64,000 nucleotides of DNA, from assembly GCF_029962605.1 (NCBI RefSeq), contig NZ_CP124750.1, forward strand, positions 2,170,001-2,234,000. Direction: 5' to 3'. Positions 39,174 to 49,373 of this stretch are shown piece after piece. Position numbers and translations under genes: made by a program. Position 1 is the first letter of the stretch, and each line of letters begins with the position of its first letter. The DNA is from Serratia sarumanii. Lineage in GTDB: Bacteria; Pseudomonadota; Gammaproteobacteria; Enterobacterales; Enterobacteriaceae. The notes beneath the pieces were generated by a model. It saw only the letters and a program-made list of their open reading frames with translations, was not told the origin of the DNA and made no database searches.

Positions 39174-39824
39174 ATGTTCACCGGTATCGTACAAGGCACC
39201 GCGCCGCTGGTCGCCATTGATGAGAAACCCAATTTCCGCACCCACGTGATCGAAATGCCTGCCGAGCTGCTGCCGGGGCTGGAGCTGGGCGCGTCGGTGG
39301 CCCATAACGGCTGCTGCCTGACCGTCACCGCGGTGGAAGGCAACCGCGTCAGCTTCGATTTGATTAAGGAAACTCTGCGCCTGACCAACCTCGGCGATCT
39401 GGCGCTGGGCGACATCGTCAATATCGAGCGCGCGGCGAAGTTCAATGACGAAATTGGCGGCCATTTGATGTCCGGCCATATTATCTGCACGGCGGAAGTG
39501 GCCAAGATTTATACCTCGGAAAATAACCGGCAGGTATGGCTGCGCATGCCGAATGCCGAATTGATGAAATATGTGCTGCACAAAGGCTTCATCGGCATCG
39601 ACGGCATTAGCCTGACCATCGGCGAAGTGGTGAATAACCGTTTCTGCGTGCACCTGATCCCGGAAACGCTGGATCGCACCACGCTGGGTAAGAAACGCCT
39701 GGGTGACAAGGTGAACATCGAGATCGATCCGCAAACGCAGGCGGTGGTGGACACCGTCGAGCGCGTGCTGGCCAATCGGGAAGCGGCGCTGGCGGCGGCG
39801 ATGGCGCCGGCGCACAAAGACTGA
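39174..39824 (+). CDS. ribE: Riboflavin synthase, alpha subunit
   Basis: 216 residues, a trimer-forming enzyme with two similar halves: MFTGIVQG...NGCCLTV and MSGHI...[11 protein letters not shown]. It dismutates two lumazines to riboflavin. It is called ribC in older E. coli usage. No FMN riboswitch is seen upstream. A GC-rich tail of Ala/Pro residues ends the protein. Confidence 0.96.
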   Translation: MFTGIVQGTAPLVAIDEKPNFRTHVIEMPAELLPGLELGASVAHNGCCLTVTAVEGNRVSFDLIKETLRLTNLGDLALGDIVNIERAAKFNDEIGGHLMSGHIICTAEVAKIYTSENNRQVWLRMPNAELMKYVLHKGFIGIDGISLTIGEVVNNRFCVHLIPETLDRTTLGKKRLGDKVNIEIDPQTQAVVDTVERVLANREAALAAAMAPAHKD

Positions 39825-39878
39825 CAGCGATTCGGGCGTTGCCGCCGGAATCGAATCATAAGCAGAGAGGAGAAACGC

Positions 39879-40172
39879 GTGAAGTTTTATGGGAAAACGT
39901 TGTTGTTAACCGCGTTGCTGGCGCTGAGCGCCTGCAGCAGTTCGCCTGAGCAGGGCGCGAGCGCGCAAATGGCCGATGCGGATGATACCTGCGGCGCTTC
40001 GCAGTATCAAAACTTCGTCGGCAAACCGATGACCTCGCTGGAAGGCGTGCGGATCGACGCCAAGGTGCGCGCCATTCCGTACAACTCTGCCGTCACCATG
40101 GATTTCAACCTGCGCCGCCTGAACTTCCTTGGCGACAGCGACGATAAAATCATCCGCGTCTACTGCGGCTAA
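39879..40172 (+). CDS. Small lipoprotein of the peptidase inhibitor I78 type
   Basis: 97 residues from a GTG at 39879, with GAGGAG six bases upstream. Lipobox ALSAC puts the lipidated Cys at 19. The mature part has the I78 pattern: DTCGASQYQNFVGKP, then VRAIPYNSAVTMDFNLRRLNF, and a C-terminal Cys that may pair with the first. The family includes inhibitors of serine proteases, so it could guard the envelope or act on secreted proteases (inference). Confidence 0.8.
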   Translation: MKFYGKTLLLTALLALSACSSSPEQGASAQMADADDTCGASQYQNFVGKPMTSLEGVRIDAKVRAIPYNSAVTMDFNLRRLNFLGDSDDKIIRVYCG

Positions 40173-40192
40173 GCCGTACGCGTCGAACGAGC

Positions 40193-40232
40193 AAAAAAAG
40201 GCCCCGGCGATATTGCTGCCGGGGCCTTTTTT
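40193..40232. terminator. Bidirectional terminator between the I78 lipoprotein gene and cfa
   Basis: 9-bp stem GGCCCCGGC / GCCGGGGCC with seven A before and six T after, so it can end both converging transcripts. Confidence 0.9.
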
Positions 40233-40245
40233 GTCGGGCAAGCGC

Positions 40246-41397
40246 TTAGCGGGCGACGCGGATGCCGCCTTCAACGCCTTTCGGGCTGAACACCACCTGC
40301 CACAGCTGCAGATCGCGCGCCCGGAACGCGCCGGCGCAGGCGTTCAGGTAATAGCTGAACATCCGCTCGAAGCGTTCGGAATAGCGCGGTGCAAGCTGCG
40401 GCCACGCCTGTTTGAAGCGCTCGAACCAGGCCATCAGCGTGCGATCGTAGTCGGCGCCGATGTTGTGCCAGTCTTCCATCACGAAATGGCCTTCGCTGGC
40501 TTCGGCGATATGGCTCACTGAAGGCAGGCAGCCGTTCGGGAAAATGTACTTGTTGATCCACGGATCGACGTTCATGTCGGTTTTGTTGGAGCCGATAGTG
40601 TGCAGCAGGAAGAGACCGTGCGGCGCCAGATTGCGTTCTACCACATTGAAATAGGTGCGGTAGTTTTTCGGCCCGACGTGCTCGAACATGCCGACCGAGA
40701 CGATGCGATCGAACTGCTGATGCAGATCGCGGTAATCCTGCAGCAGGATCTGCACATCCAGCCCGGCGCAGCGCGCCTGAGCCAGCTTCTGCTGTTCTGC
40801 GGAGATGGTCACGCCGACCACCGATACGCCGTAATTTTTCGCCGCATAGGCGGAGAGGCCGCCCCAGCCGCAGCCGATGTCCAGCAAGCGCATGCCCGGT
40901 TGCAGCTGCAGTTTCTCGCAGATCATCCGCAGCTTGGCTTCCTGTGCCTCCTCCAGCGTGGTGGCGTCTTTCCAGTAGCCGCAGGAATATTGCATGTAAG
41001 GATCGAGCATCAGGGTAAACAGATCGTTGCCGAGATCGTAATGTTCTTTGCCGACGATCCAGGCGCGCTTTTTCGATTGCAGATTGGTCAGGCGCGCGGC
41101 GGCGATACGCAGGGTATCTTTCAGGTGGTGGGGGAGTTTCTTCTCCAGCCCGGCGCTGACCACGCGCTGGAAGAACATATCCAGCCGCTCGCATTCCCAC
41201 CAGCCGTCCATATAGCTTTCGCCCAGGCCCAGCGAACCTTGCTGCAAGACGCGTTTAAAGAAATCGGGGTTTTTAACCTGAATATCGAAGGGGCGCGAAC
41301 CGTTGATTTCAATGCCGGCCAGGCCGAGCATTTCGTGCGCGATACGGTACCACTGATTGTCCTGGATGCTCAGATCTTCTATACACGATGAACTCAT
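40246..41397 (-). CDS. cfa: Cyclopropane-fatty-acyl-phospholipid synthase
   Basis: 383 residues. The SAM-binding motif LLDIGCGWGG is at 171-180, preceded by HYDLGNDLFTLMLDPYMQYSCGYW, which is typical of the family. It adds a methylene bridge to unsaturated fatty acids of membrane lipids in stationary or acid conditions. It faces the I78 lipoprotein gene. Confidence 0.96.
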   Translation of the reverse strand: MSSSCIEDLSIQDNQWYRIAHEMLGLAGIEINGSRPFDIQVKNPDFFKRVLQQGSLGLGESYMDGWWECERLDMFFQRVVSAGLEKKLPHHLKDTLRIAAARLTNLQSKKRAWIVGKEHYDLGNDLFTLMLDPYMQYSCGYWKDATTLEEAQEAKLRMICEKLQLQPGMRLLDIGCGWGGLSAYAAKNYGVSVVGVTISAEQQKLAQARCAGLDVQILLQDYRDLHQQFDRIVSVGMFEHVGPKNYRTYFNVVERNLAPHGLFLLHTIGSNKTDMNVDPWINKYIFPNGCLPSVSHIAEASEGHFVMEDWHNIGADYDRTLMAWFERFKQAWPQLAPRYSERFERMFSYYLNACAGAFRARDLQLWQVVFSPKGVEGGIRVAR

Positions 41398-41741
41398 AGC
41401 TTCTCCATCACCTTCTTCTGACTGATGACCCGTTAGGAAACAGCTTAGACAATTTCTGCGGGTGCATACGTTTACCGGCGGAAAATAGACCCGCGGCGTC
41501 TGATATCCGACTATGAACAGAGGAAATTTAAAGAAGCGACCCGGCGCGAACGGCGCGGGATAAACGCATCCTTAAAAAAAGAGTGTGACGCAAAGCGCGT
41601 ACACAAGCGCTAATTGAGATATAGAGATTATAAGGTGTTACTTTACAAGGTTGTTTTTGAGTATAGGCGTGCCGAGGCGTTGACTCAACTGTAAATCGCA
41701 CTCGGCACGCATATTCTTTAAGTGATTATTAAACTTGGCAA
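41398..41741. other. cfa upstream region and punC 3' region
   Basis: About 340 bases. In E. coli the cfa leader is long and targeted by sRNAs. Here I see A/T runs and one striking inverted repeat (41667-41710). No gene is found. Confidence 0.5.
41667..41710. repeat. 10-bp inverted repeat downstream of punC
   Basis: Arms GCGTGCCGAG (41667-41676) and CTCGGCACGC (41701-41710), exact, with a 24-base loop. No U run on either side. It may be a punC terminator stem or a longer structured RNA. Confidence 0.55.
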
Positions 41742-42953
41742 TTATGACGCTGAGTTAGCATGTTCCCGCTGCGGCTTTTGCTGCGCATCGGCCGCTTTTC
41801 CACGCTGCAGGAAATACCCCAGCGCGGCCAGGATTACCGTAGACACCATCACCGTCACCGTCGCCAACAGCGGCTGGGCAATAAATGCCGACACCAGCAT
41901 GCTCGCCACAAAGCACAGCCCCAACTGCAGCGTATTTTGCAGCGCGGCGGCCTTGCCGCTGCTTTCCGGGAACGGCATCAGCGCATTCGCCACCATGATC
42001 GGATAGCCGGCGCCGTTGACCAGCGCCATCACGCAGAATGGGATCAGCAGCGTGGTGAGCGTCGGATCGGTCAGGGTGGCCACCAGATACAGCGCCACCA
42101 TGCTGACACCATAAGCTACCAGCAGCCACGGCAGCAGGGTTTTGCCGTTGATGCGCTTGAGCGCGGCGCGGCAGCCGTAGCCACCCAGCAGGAAGGCCAG
42201 CGTTTGCGGCACGTAGCTCAGGCCGATATCGCTCGGGCTGTAGCCCATGTCACCGAGGATGAACGGCGAGCCGGTCAGCCAGGCGAAGAAGCCGGCCGAG
42301 CAGGCGGCGTACATGGCGACGTTGCCGCTGAACACCGGGGATCTCAACAGTTGCCAGAAGCTGACGCTGTTTTTTGGCGCATCGGCGCTGGGTTGCGTTT
42401 TGGCGCGCTCTTTGAGCAGCAGCGTCGGCAGCAGCAGCAGCGCGGTGATGGCCAACAGCGCGGCGAAGATCGCGCGCCAGCTGGCGTGGTTCAGCAACCA
42501 GGCGCCGAGCAGCGGCGCCAGCGCCGGCGACAGCGCTACCAGCGGCATAATGGTGGCGAACACGCGGTTGGCCTGGCCTTCGCGGTAACGGTCAACCACC
42601 AGCGCTTGCCAGATGGCGGCGGCGGCGCAGACGCCGACGGCCTGAATAAAGCGCAGGATCCAGAGCTGCACGGCGTTTTCCACCCACAGCATGCCCAGGC
42701 AGCCGAGGGCGAACAGCGTCAGCCCGATCAATAATACCGGTTTGCGGCCCAGACGGTCGGAGAGCGGCCCCCACAGCAGCTGCGCAAAGGCGAAGCCGGC
42801 CAGGAAGATGCTCAGGCTGGCGCTCACCGCGCCGGCGGAAATTTGCAGTTCCTCCCGCATGGCGCCGAAGGCGGGCAGATACATATCGGTCGCCAGATAA
42901 CCCAGCATGCTCAGGCCGGCGAGGTAGAACATAAAGCCAAAGGAATTTCGCAT
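41742..42953 (-). CDS. punC: PunC/YdhC, purine nucleoside efflux transporter (Bcr/CflA MFS)
   Basis: 403 residues from the ATG at 42953 ([29 protein letters not shown]); the open frame reaches far upstream, but only by running across punR in antisense. Twelve hydrophobic segments; the MFS motif [16 protein letters not shown] is near residue 62. It is related to E. coli YdhC, reported as PunC. It is divergent from its likely regulator punR, with 123 bases between the starts. Confidence 0.92.
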   Translation of the reverse strand: MRNSFGFMFYLAGLSMLGYLATDMYLPAFGAMREELQISAGAVSASLSIFLAGFAFAQLLWGPLSDRLGRKPVLLIGLTLFALGCLGMLWVENAVQLWILRFIQAVGVCAAAAIWQALVVDRYREGQANRVFATIMPLVALSPALAPLLGAWLLNHASWRAIFAALLAITALLLLPTLLLKERAKTQPSADAPKNSVSFWQLLRSPVFSGNVAMYAACSAGFFAWLTGSPFILGDMGYSPSDIGLSYVPQTLAFLLGGYGCRAALKRINGKTLLPWLLVAYGVSMVALYLVATLTDPTLTTLLIPFCVMALVNGAGYPIMVANALMPFPESSGKAAALQNTLQLGLCFVASMLVSAFIAQPLLATVTVMVSTVILAALGYFLQRGKAADAQQKPQREHANSAS

Positions 42954-43076
42954 GGTATTTCTCGTTAATATTTTAATGTCGCAGGTTTTTAGCGCCGGCC
43001 AGTGTATCCGGCTGGATCTCTGCTTGTGAAACGGTAATATTTGCAAAGTGCTGTTAAAAAAATTGAAGGCAAGGCG

Positions 43077-44021
43077 ATGTGGTCTGAATATTCTCTTGAA
43101 GTGGTCGATGCGGTGGCGCGCACCGGCAGTTTCAGCGCGGCGGCGCAGGAGCTGCACCGGGTGCCGTCGGCGGTCAGCTATACCGTACGGCAGCTGGAGC
43201 AATGGCTGGCGGTGCCGCTGTTTGAGCGGCGTCATCGCGATGTGGAGTTGACGCCCGCCGGTGCGCTGTTTATCAAAGATGCGCGAGTTGTTATCAAAAA
43301 AATGCTCGACACCCGCCGCCACTGTCAGCAGGTGGCCAACGGATGGCGCGGCCAGCTGAATATCGCGGTCGACATCATCGTCAAACCGCAGCGCAGCCGC
43401 CAACTGGTGCTGGATTTCTACCGTCATTTCCCCGACGTCGAATTGATGCTGCAACCCGAAGTGTTCAACGGCGTGTGGGATGCCTTGGTGGATGGCAGGG
43501 CGGACATGGCGATCGGCGCCACGCGCGCGGTGCCGGTCGGCGGCGGCTTCGCCTTCCGCGACATGGGTTATATGAACTGGCTGTGTGTGGCCAGCCCGCA
43601 ACATCCTCTCGCGCAGTTGACGGGGCCGCTGAATGACGATCAGCTGCGGCCGTACCCTTCGCTTTGCCTGGAGGACACCTCTCGCAATCTGCCCAAGCGC
43701 GTCACCTGGACGCTGGATAACCAGCGGCGGCTGGTGGTGCCGGACTGGACTTCGGCGCTCGACTGTCTGTGCGCCGGGCTGTGCGTCGGCATGATGCCGG
43801 CGCATCGGGCGCTGCCGCGGGTGCAGCGCGGTGAGCTGACGGCGTTGCAGCTGCAGCAGCCGTTTCCCGCCAGCCCTTGCTGCCTGACCTGGCAGCAGGA
43901 TAAACCGTCACCGGCGATGAGCTGGCTGCTGGCGTATCTGGGCGATGGGGAGACGCTGAATCAGGAGTGGCTGAGCGAGGTGGAACCGGAAGCCGCGCAG
44001 GCTTCCGGCGCGGGGGATTAG
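43077..44021 (+). CDS. punR: PunR/YdhB, LysR-type regulator
   Basis: 314 residues from the ATG at 43077 ([27 protein letters not shown]), a start shared with E. coli YdhB. It has an N-terminal winged helix and a C-terminal effector domain. It activates punC in E. coli. Its stop overlaps the purR stop by 4 bases, since the two genes converge. Confidence 0.92.
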   Translation: MWSEYSLEVVDAVARTGSFSAAAQELHRVPSAVSYTVRQLEQWLAVPLFERRHRDVELTPAGALFIKDARVVIKKMLDTRRHCQQVANGWRGQLNIAVDIIVKPQRSRQLVLDFYRHFPDVELMLQPEVFNGVWDALVDGRADMAIGATRAVPVGGGFAFRDMGYMNWLCVASPQHPLAQLTGPLNDDQLRPYPSLCLEDTSRNLPKRVTWTLDNQRRLVVPDWTSALDCLCAGLCVGMMPAHRALPRVQRGELTALQLQQPFPASPCCLTWQQDKPSPAMSWLLAYLGDGETLNQEWLSEVEPEAAQASGAGD

Positions 44022-45043
44022 CGGCGGTAGTCGATGAACGGGCCGTCGGCGACCGAGCGGCGTTCGATCAGCTTCGGATGCACTTCGATCACCTGCGACT
44101 CTTCGCGTTTACTGATAATGCGATCCAGCAGCATGGTGAAGGCCATTTCGCCCAGACGCTCTTTCGGCTGGTGAATGGTGGTCAGCGCCGGGGTGAAGTA
44201 GCGAGCGTTGCGCACGTTGTCATAGCCGATCACGGAAATATCCTGCGGCACCCGCAGCCCCAGCTCGTCGGCCGCGCAGATGGCGCCCATCGCCATGATA
44301 TCGCCGCCGCAGAATACCGCGGTCGGCCGCTGTTTTTGCGACAGGATTTGGTGCATCGCCTTGTAGCCGGACTCCGGCTCGAAGTCACCCTGGACGATCC
44401 ACTCTTCGCGAATGTCGATATGCGCTTCCTGCAGCGCCTTCATAAAGCCCTGATGACGGCCGCCGCCAGTGTTGCGCGACAGCTGGCCCGGAATGGCGCC
44501 GATATCGCGGTGGCCGCGCTCGATCAGGTAACGGCCGGCCAGATAGCCGCCTTCGAACGCGTTATCGATGATGGTGTCGGTGAAGTCGCCGCGCGCGGCG
44601 CCCCAGTCCATCACCACCATCGGGATGTTGCGGTAATCTTCCAGCATGCCCAGCAGCTGATCCGGGTACTCGGAGCACATGACCAACAGGCCGTCGACGC
44701 GCTTTTGCGCCAGCATCGCCAGGTAGGCGCGCTGCTTGTCCAGATTGTTGTGCGAGTTGCACAGGATCAGGGTGTAGCCTTTGCTGTAGCAGCTGTTTTC
44801 CACCGCCTCGATCACTTCGGCAAAGTAGGGCGCTTCGCTCGAGGTGGCCAGCAGGCCGATCGACTTGGTGTGATTGACTTTCAGGCTGCGCGCCACGGCG
44901 CTCGGCGAGTAGTGCAGCTCTTTGATGGCGGCCCACACGGCCGCTTTGGTCTCTTCGGCGACGAAACGAGTCTTATTGATGACGTGCGAAACGGTGGTGG
45001 TGGAAACGCCCGCGCGTTTGGCCACATCTTTAATCGTTGCCAT
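44018..45043 (-). CDS. purR: Purine repressor PurR (LacI family)
   Basis: 341 residues from the ATG at 45043 ([28 protein letters not shown]). The LacI helix-turn-helix and hinge ([12 protein letters not shown]) are intact, as is the sugar-binding-like core for hypoxanthine or guanine. It represses purine synthesis genes. A PUR-box-like site lies 48 bases upstream, fitting autoregulation. Confidence 0.96.
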   Translation of the reverse strand: MATIKDVAKRAGVSTTTVSHVINKTRFVAEETKAAVWAAIKELHYSPSAVARSLKVNHTKSIGLLATSSEAPYFAEVIEAVENSCYSKGYTLILCNSHNNLDKQRAYLAMLAQKRVDGLLVMCSEYPDQLLGMLEDYRNIPMVVMDWGAARGDFTDTIIDNAFEGGYLAGRYLIERGHRDIGAIPGQLSRNTGGGRHQGFMKALQEAHIDIREEWIVQGDFEPESGYKAMHQILSQKQRPTAVFCGGDIMAMGAICAADELGLRVPQDISVIGYDNVRNARYFTPALTTIHQPKERLGEMAFTMLLDRIISKREESQVIEVHPKLIERRSVADGPFIDYRR

Positions 45044-45090
45044 GTAAGGAATGACTCCTGAACTCACATGTTTACAGCATGTAAGTGTGA

Positions 45091-45106
45091 TGTTAATCGT
45101 TTGCCT
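45091..45106 (-). promoter_or_regulatory. PurR box upstream of purR
   Basis: On the minus strand AGGCAAACGATTAACA fits the consensus ANGCAANCGNTTNCNT except at two positions. Confidence 0.65.
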
Positions 45107-45367
45107 ACGTAGATCCTTCTCCAGAGAAGCGAAAACTGAGTTTTTAGTGTGTTGAAGTCTTCAGCGCTTAATCAGGAGGGGCATGGATGCCGGTACGCAG
45201 TTGTGAACTGCGAATTTTGTCGCATATTGAACAAAAGTGGAAGAGGTAATCGAGATTATAAACCGGGAAATGATAACAAGATTTTATCGGCGAACTGTGG
45301 GAAAATGATTTGACGTACTAATTGTACGCCTTTTATCCTTAGGAAAGCCCATTTTAAAGGAGTTGTC
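45107..45367. other. purR-cydH intergenic region
   Basis: AT-rich spacer with the purR promoter and the cydH promoter. A small perfect inverted repeat CGCAGTT-GTG-AACTGCG lies at 45196-45212. Nothing else is seen. Confidence 0.5.
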
Positions 45368-45457
45368 ATGGATACCGAATTGAAGATGTCGCTGTTCACC
45401 ACCGTCTGCGCGTTGGCGGTCATTATCGCTTTCAGCTTCGTTGCCGCGTTGAACTGA
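45368..45457 (+). CDS. cydH: CydH/YnhF, small subunit of cytochrome bd-I oxidase
   Basis: 29 residues, read directly from the sequence: MDTELKMSLFTTVCALAVII then AFSFVAALN. It is one transmembrane segment with the pattern of E. coli YnhF (MSTDLKFSLVTT...), which was found as an accessory subunit of cytochrome bd-I. AAAGGAG lies seven bases before the ATG. It lies between purR and sodB, as in E. coli. Confidence 0.88.
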   Translation: MDTELKMSLFTTVCALAVIIAFSFVAALN

Positions 45458-45472
45458 TTTACCCCCGGTTAT

Positions 45473-45497
45473 AAAAAAGGCGCAGCCTGGCTGCGCC
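45473..45497 (-). terminator. Terminator of sodB
   Basis: GGCGCAGCC / GGCTGCGCC with a one-base gap, then six T on the minus strand. Confidence 0.85.
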
Positions 45498-45518
45498 CCA
45501 TCACCTCAGAACCTGCGC

Positions 45519-46097
45519 TTACGCCAGGTTTTCCGCTGCGAAGGTCCAGTTGACCAACGCCCAGAAGTTTTCCAGGTATTTTGGACGCGCATTGCGGTAA
45601 TCGATGTAATACGCGTGTTCCCACACGTCAACGGTCAGCAGCGGTTTGTCTTCACCGGTCAGCGGGGTGGCCGCGTTGGAGGTGTTGACGATCGCCAGCG
45701 CGCCGTCCGGTTTTTTCACCAGCCAGGTCCAACCGGCGCCGAAGTTTTTCACTGCGGCATCGGTAAACTGCTCTTTGAACGCAGCGAAAGAGCCGAAGGA
45801 TTTGACGATCGCCGCCGCCAGTTCGCCCTGCGGTTCACCGCCGCCCTGTGGCGACAGGCAGTGCCAGTAGAAGGTGTGGTTCCACACCTGCGCGGCGTTG
45901 TTGAAGACGCCGCCGTTTGAGGTCTTGATGATCTCTTCGAGCGATTTGCCTTCGAACTCGCTGCCTTTCACCAGGTTGTTCAGGTTAACCACGTAGGTGT
46001 TATGGTGTTTGCCGTAGTGGTATTCCAGGGTCTCGGCGGAGATGTGCGGCTCGAGCGCGTTTTTCTCATACGGTAATGCAGGTAATTCAAACGACAT
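45519..46097 (-). CDS. sodB: Iron superoxide dismutase
   Basis: 192 residues from the ATG at 46097 ([20 protein letters not shown]), behind GGAGGAAGC. The metal ligands are visible: His27-type in [12 protein letters not shown], His in [11 protein letters not shown], and Asp-His in [11 protein letters not shown]. It clears superoxide in the cytoplasm. In E. coli its mRNA is degraded through RyhB when iron is low; the leader here is short and similar. Confidence 0.96.
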   Translation of the reverse strand: MSFELPALPYEKNALEPHISAETLEYHYGKHHNTYVVNLNNLVKGSEFEGKSLEEIIKTSNGGVFNNAAQVWNHTFYWHCLSPQGGGEPQGELAAAIVKSFGSFAAFKEQFTDAAVKNFGAGWTWLVKKPDGALAIVNTSNAATPLTGEDKPLLTVDVWEHAYYIDYRNARPKYLENFWALVNWTFAAENLA

Positions 46098-46296
46098 TGC
46101 TTCCTCCTTTACAGCGCCACTCTTTTTCCGCCGGAGCGGGAGCCGAATGGGCCGTTTTTTATTGTGGTCTTTCAATCTTAACAATTTTCATCATAAAAAA
46201 CAGGAAGAAAAGCGAGAAATGCGCGTGAGGCGGTGTGAGGGGTGATAGCTTGAGCAGGCGGTTGCGACCGGGGCCGCAACCGCGCAGAGCAGGGAA

Positions 46297-47115
46297 TTAA
46301 CGAATGGTTTTCGGCGTTACTACGCGGCGCGCGCCGATGTAGTGGTTTTGCCAATAGTCGTTGTCGAGCTGGCTGATGCGGATCTCTTCGCCGGTGCGCG
46401 GCGACTGGATGAATTTGCCGTTGCCGAGATAAACGCCGACATGATCCGCCACGCCGCGGTTGTTGATGCGGAAGAACACCAGATCGCCACTTTCCAGTTC
46501 GCTTTTCTTGATCGGCGCCGCGTCGCGCAGGTGGTACATCTCGTTGGCGGTGCGCGGCATCTTGATTTTTACCACGTCTTTATAGGCGTAATAGATAAGG
46601 CCGCTGCAGTCGAAACCGGTGCGCGGCGAGCTGCCGCCCCAGCGGTAAGGTTTGCCCATCTGGCCCATCAGCTTGGCCATCGCGGTCTGCTTGGCATGCT
46701 GATAGCGTTTTTTGTGCGCCGGGCTGAGTTTCAACGGTTTTTCATCACGCGCCAGCTTGGCGGTGGCCATACCGGCTTCGCGGTGGCGGCCGTAGCCTTT
46801 TTTGTAGCCCTTTTTCGGCGGGGTGACTTTAATCTTGGCGGTTTTCTGCGCTTTGGCCTTGGGTTTGGCGCTGGCGATCTTTTTCGCGCTTTTCTCGCTT
46901 TTCGCCTTGGCGGTCTTGGTTTTTTTCGCGGGGGCCGTCACTTTGGCTTTTTTAGCGGTTTTGTCCGCTTTCTTTTTTCTGCGGTCATCGGGCCGCGCTT
47001 CATTAGCATGGCTTTTACGCTGCTCGGCGGCAACACGCGCCTGTGGCGCAGCGTGCGCCAAATTGAAGAAGAGCTGCGTAAACAGCAGCGCAAAGAGCGT
47101 AAGAATTAAACGCAT
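46297..47115 (-). CDS. mepH: MepH, murein DD-endopeptidase (NlpC/P60)
   Basis: 272 residues. Signal peptide (1-22), then a long Lys/Ala-rich stretch (about 45-110) like a histone tail, and a C-terminal NlpC/P60 domain with the catalytic Cys in GFDCSGLIYYAY and the His in DHVGVYLGNG. It cuts 3-4 cross-links so the cell wall can grow. It lies by sodB and grxD, as ydhO/mepH does in E. coli. Confidence 0.92.
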   Translation of the reverse strand: MRLILTLFALLFTQLFFNLAHAAPQARVAAEQRKSHANEARPDDRRKKKADKTAKKAKVTAPAKKTKTAKAKSEKSAKKIASAKPKAKAQKTAKIKVTPPKKGYKKGYGRHREAGMATAKLARDEKPLKLSPAHKKRYQHAKQTAMAKLMGQMGKPYRWGGSSPRTGFDCSGLIYYAYKDVVKIKMPRTANEMYHLRDAAPIKKSELESGDLVFFRINNRGVADHVGVYLGNGKFIQSPRTGEEIRISQLDNDYWQNHYIGARRVVTPKTIR

Positions 47116-47531
47116 GTCGACGTCACCAACCTTGGCCCCGAAACGGATATCGAAAGAGTTACAGTATTCCCGAATTTCGCCATATAAAACAGCGAAGAAC
47201 TCATAAATAATAATCCATATTGTGAGAAAACGTTAATGACATTTTTTTTGGTTCAAAATCAGCCCGTTGGTGTATGAAAAAGCGCCGGCAGGGGGCTATG
47301 GATATAATTAATCCGCGCCGTCACCGCCGCGCAATATATTAGTGAAATGGTCGGATTAAAAATGTTATTCTCAACGTATGTTTTGACCGGAATGACGTGG
47401 CCGGTGAAACGCGATCGGCGGCGGGTGAATATCCTTGCAAAAGATGGCGTTTTCTTGCGACTGTTCCAGCCGCTACAATAGCCCGCGTGATGCATGTTGT
47501 AGCCATGAAATGTGGCTTGAGGAAGCAATAA
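47116..47531. other. mepH-grxD divergent promoter region
   Basis: About 415 bases, AT-rich near mepH. I see no gene, terminator or well-known operator. Confidence 0.5.
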
Positions 47532-47879
47532 ATGACGACGACACTTGAAAAAATTCAGCACCAGATCGCTGAAAACCCGATTCTGCTGTACATGAAAGGT
47601 TCGCCAAAGCTGCCGAGCTGCGGCTTCTCCGCACAGGCTGTGCAAGCGCTGTCCGCCTGCGGCGAGCGTTTCGCTTACGTGGACATTCTGCAGAACCCGG
47701 ACATCCGCGCCGAGCTGCCAAAATACGCCAACTGGCCGACGTTCCCGCAGCTGTGGGTAGACGGTGAGCTGGTCGGCGGTTGCGATATCATTATCGAAAT
47801 GTATCAGCGCGGCGAACTGCAGCAGCTGATCAAAGAAACGGCAGAAAAGTATAAAGCGCAGGAAGACCAGCAGTCTTAA
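47532..47879 (+). CDS. grxD: Monothiol glutaredoxin 4
   Basis: 115 residues with the monothiol motif CGFS at Cys30, and WPTFPQLWVDGELVGGCDI for glutathione binding. It holds a bridging [2Fe-2S] cluster and helps in iron-sulfur delivery. Confidence 0.96.
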   Translation: MTTTLEKIQHQIAENPILLYMKGSPKLPSCGFSAQAVQALSACGERFAYVDILQNPDIRAELPKYANWPTFPQLWVDGELVGGCDIIIEMYQRGELQQLIKETAEKYKAQEDQQS

Positions 47880-47906
47880 TCGACGGGCTTGCGGTTATCG
47901 CGTAAC

Positions 47907-47941
47907 GGGCGGCGCCAGTGCAAACTGGGCCGCCTTTTTTG
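47907..47941 (+). terminator. Terminator of grxD
   Basis: GGCGGC / GCCGCC stem with an inner CAGT/ACTG pairing, then a run of seven T. Confidence 0.75.
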
Positions 47942-47947
47942 TTGGGC

Positions 47948-48631
47948 TTATTCGGCGAGATCGCCGGCGGGCAGCGGCCAACCGCCGAGACGTTTCCAGC
48001 GGTTAACCAGCTCGCAAAACAGCAGGGCGGTTTGCTCGGTGTCGTACAGCGCAGAGTGCGCCTGGCTGCTGTCGAACGGCATTCCGGCCGCGATACAGGC
48101 CTTCGCCAACACCGTTTGGCCCAGCACCAGGCCGCTCAGCGCGGCGGTGTCGAAGGTAGCGAACGGATGGAACGGGTTGCGCTTCAGGCCTGCGCGTTCG
48201 GCCGCGGCCATCAGGAAGCTGTGATCGAAGTTGGCGTTGTGCGCCACGATAATGGCCCGGTTGCAACCGCGATCCTTGAGCCCTTTGCGCACCGCTTTGA
48301 AAATGGCGTGCAGCGCGTCATATTCGCTGACCGCGCCGCGCAGCGGGTTGTGCGGATCGATGCCGTTAAACGCCAGCGCTTCCGGCTGCAGGTTGGCGCC
48401 CTCGAAAGGCTCCACGTGGAAGTGCAGGGTCTCGTCCCGCTGCAGCCAGCCATCTTCATCCATTTTCAGCGTGACGGCGGCGATCTCCAGCAACGCATCG
48501 GTATTGGCGTTAAAGCCGGCGGTTTCAACATCTATTACTACGGGATAAAACCCACGAAAACGACCACTCAGGGCGTTAAGATCACTTTTCTCGGCCATCA
48601 GTTTCTTATCTTCATCGAATGCAGCGCGCAT
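47948..48631 (-). CDS. rnt: Ribonuclease T
   Basis: 227 residues of the DEDDh exonuclease family: Exo [21 protein letters not shown], Exo [13 protein letters not shown], and Exo [17 protein letters not shown]. It trims the 3' ends of tRNA and other stable RNAs. It is downstream of gloA in the same direction. Confidence 0.95.
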   Translation of the reverse strand: MRAAFDEDKKLMAEKSDLNALSGRFRGFYPVVIDVETAGFNANTDALLEIAAVTLKMDEDGWLQRDETLHFHVEPFEGANLQPEALAFNGIDPHNPLRGAVSEYDALHAIFKAVRKGLKDRGCNRAIIVAHNANFDHSFLMAAAERAGLKRNPFHPFATFDTAALSGLVLGQTVLAKACIAAGMPFDSSQAHSALYDTEQTALLFCELVNRWKRLGGWPLPAGDLAE

Positions 48632-48710
48632 TATGGCAAATTTTGCGCCCGGTTGCAGGCGCTATCGCGCGGAGAATCAGCAGGGCGCTGGTGCGCCCTG
48701 AAGGGGAGGC

Positions 48711-49118
48711 TTAGTGGCCGAGGCCCTGACCGGCGTGTTTGTTTTCGATCAGCTCGATTTTGTAGCCGTCCGGATCCTCGACGAAGGCGATGACCGTGGT
48801 GCCGCCTTTCACCGGGCCGGCTTCGCGGGTGACCTTGCCGCCTGCGCGGCGGATGCTGTCGCAGGTGGCGGCAACGTCGTCCACGCCCAGCGCCAGGTGG
48901 CCGAAGGCGGTGCCCATGTCGTAGCTGTCGGTGCCCCAGTTATAGGTCAGTTCGATAACCGCACCTTCGCTCTCTTCCGTATAGCCGACGAAAGCCAGGG
49001 AGTACTTGTACTCGGGGTTTTCGCTGGTGCGCAGCAGGCGCATGCCTAATACCTTGGTGTAGAAGTCGATGGCGCGTTGCAGATCACCGACGCGGATCAT
49101 GGTATGGAGTAAGCGCAT
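48711..49118 (-). CDS. gloA: Glyoxalase I (lactoylglutathione lyase)
   Basis: 135 residues from the ATG at 49118 ([20 protein letters not shown]); longer starts are not supported. Metal ligands His5, Glu in [10 protein letters not shown], His in GHLALGV and Glu in YKIELIE are all present. It detoxifies methylglyoxal with glutathione. In E. coli it is co-transcribed with nemRA; here 337 bases separate it from nemA, with terminators in between. Confidence 0.95.
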   Translation of the reverse strand: MRLLHTMIRVGDLQRAIDFYTKVLGMRLLRTSENPEYKYSLAFVGYTEESEGAVIELTYNWGTDSYDMGTAFGHLALGVDDVAATCDSIRRAGGKVTREAGPVKGGTTVIAFVEDPDGYKIELIENKHAGQGLGH

Positions 49119-49373
49119 AATTCCTCTGAATTGGCTGTGCCGTGGCAGACGGCGGGTGGATTGAAGCACAAGCGAGTATAGCCTTGTCCCGCAAGGGAAT
49201 TCAACGTGACGAGTGAGTGACGATGTCACGTATTAGTTTTCCGTCAACGGTGTCTAAATATTGATCGAGCGTACCGATCGATACAGAGTAATTGATCTGC
49301 ACAATCAATTATCTATTCCAGCGGCAATCGTGTAAAAATTGAACGGCAATAGAGAACAACACCAGGGAACACC
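49119..49373. other. gloA-nemA intergenic region, possible sRNA locus
   Basis: No gene is present. It ends in a plus-strand terminator that belongs to no known gene, so an unannotated plus-strand RNA may be encoded here (see findings). The gloA promoter must also lie here. Confidence 0.45.

Noticed and set aside
42954..43805. Long N-terminal extension of punC
   Set aside because: The frame is open only because it is antisense to punR; the family start is at 42953.
45196..45212. Terminator at CGCAGTT-GTG-AACTGCG
   Set aside because: Short stem and only AATTTTG follows; no transcript is known to end there.
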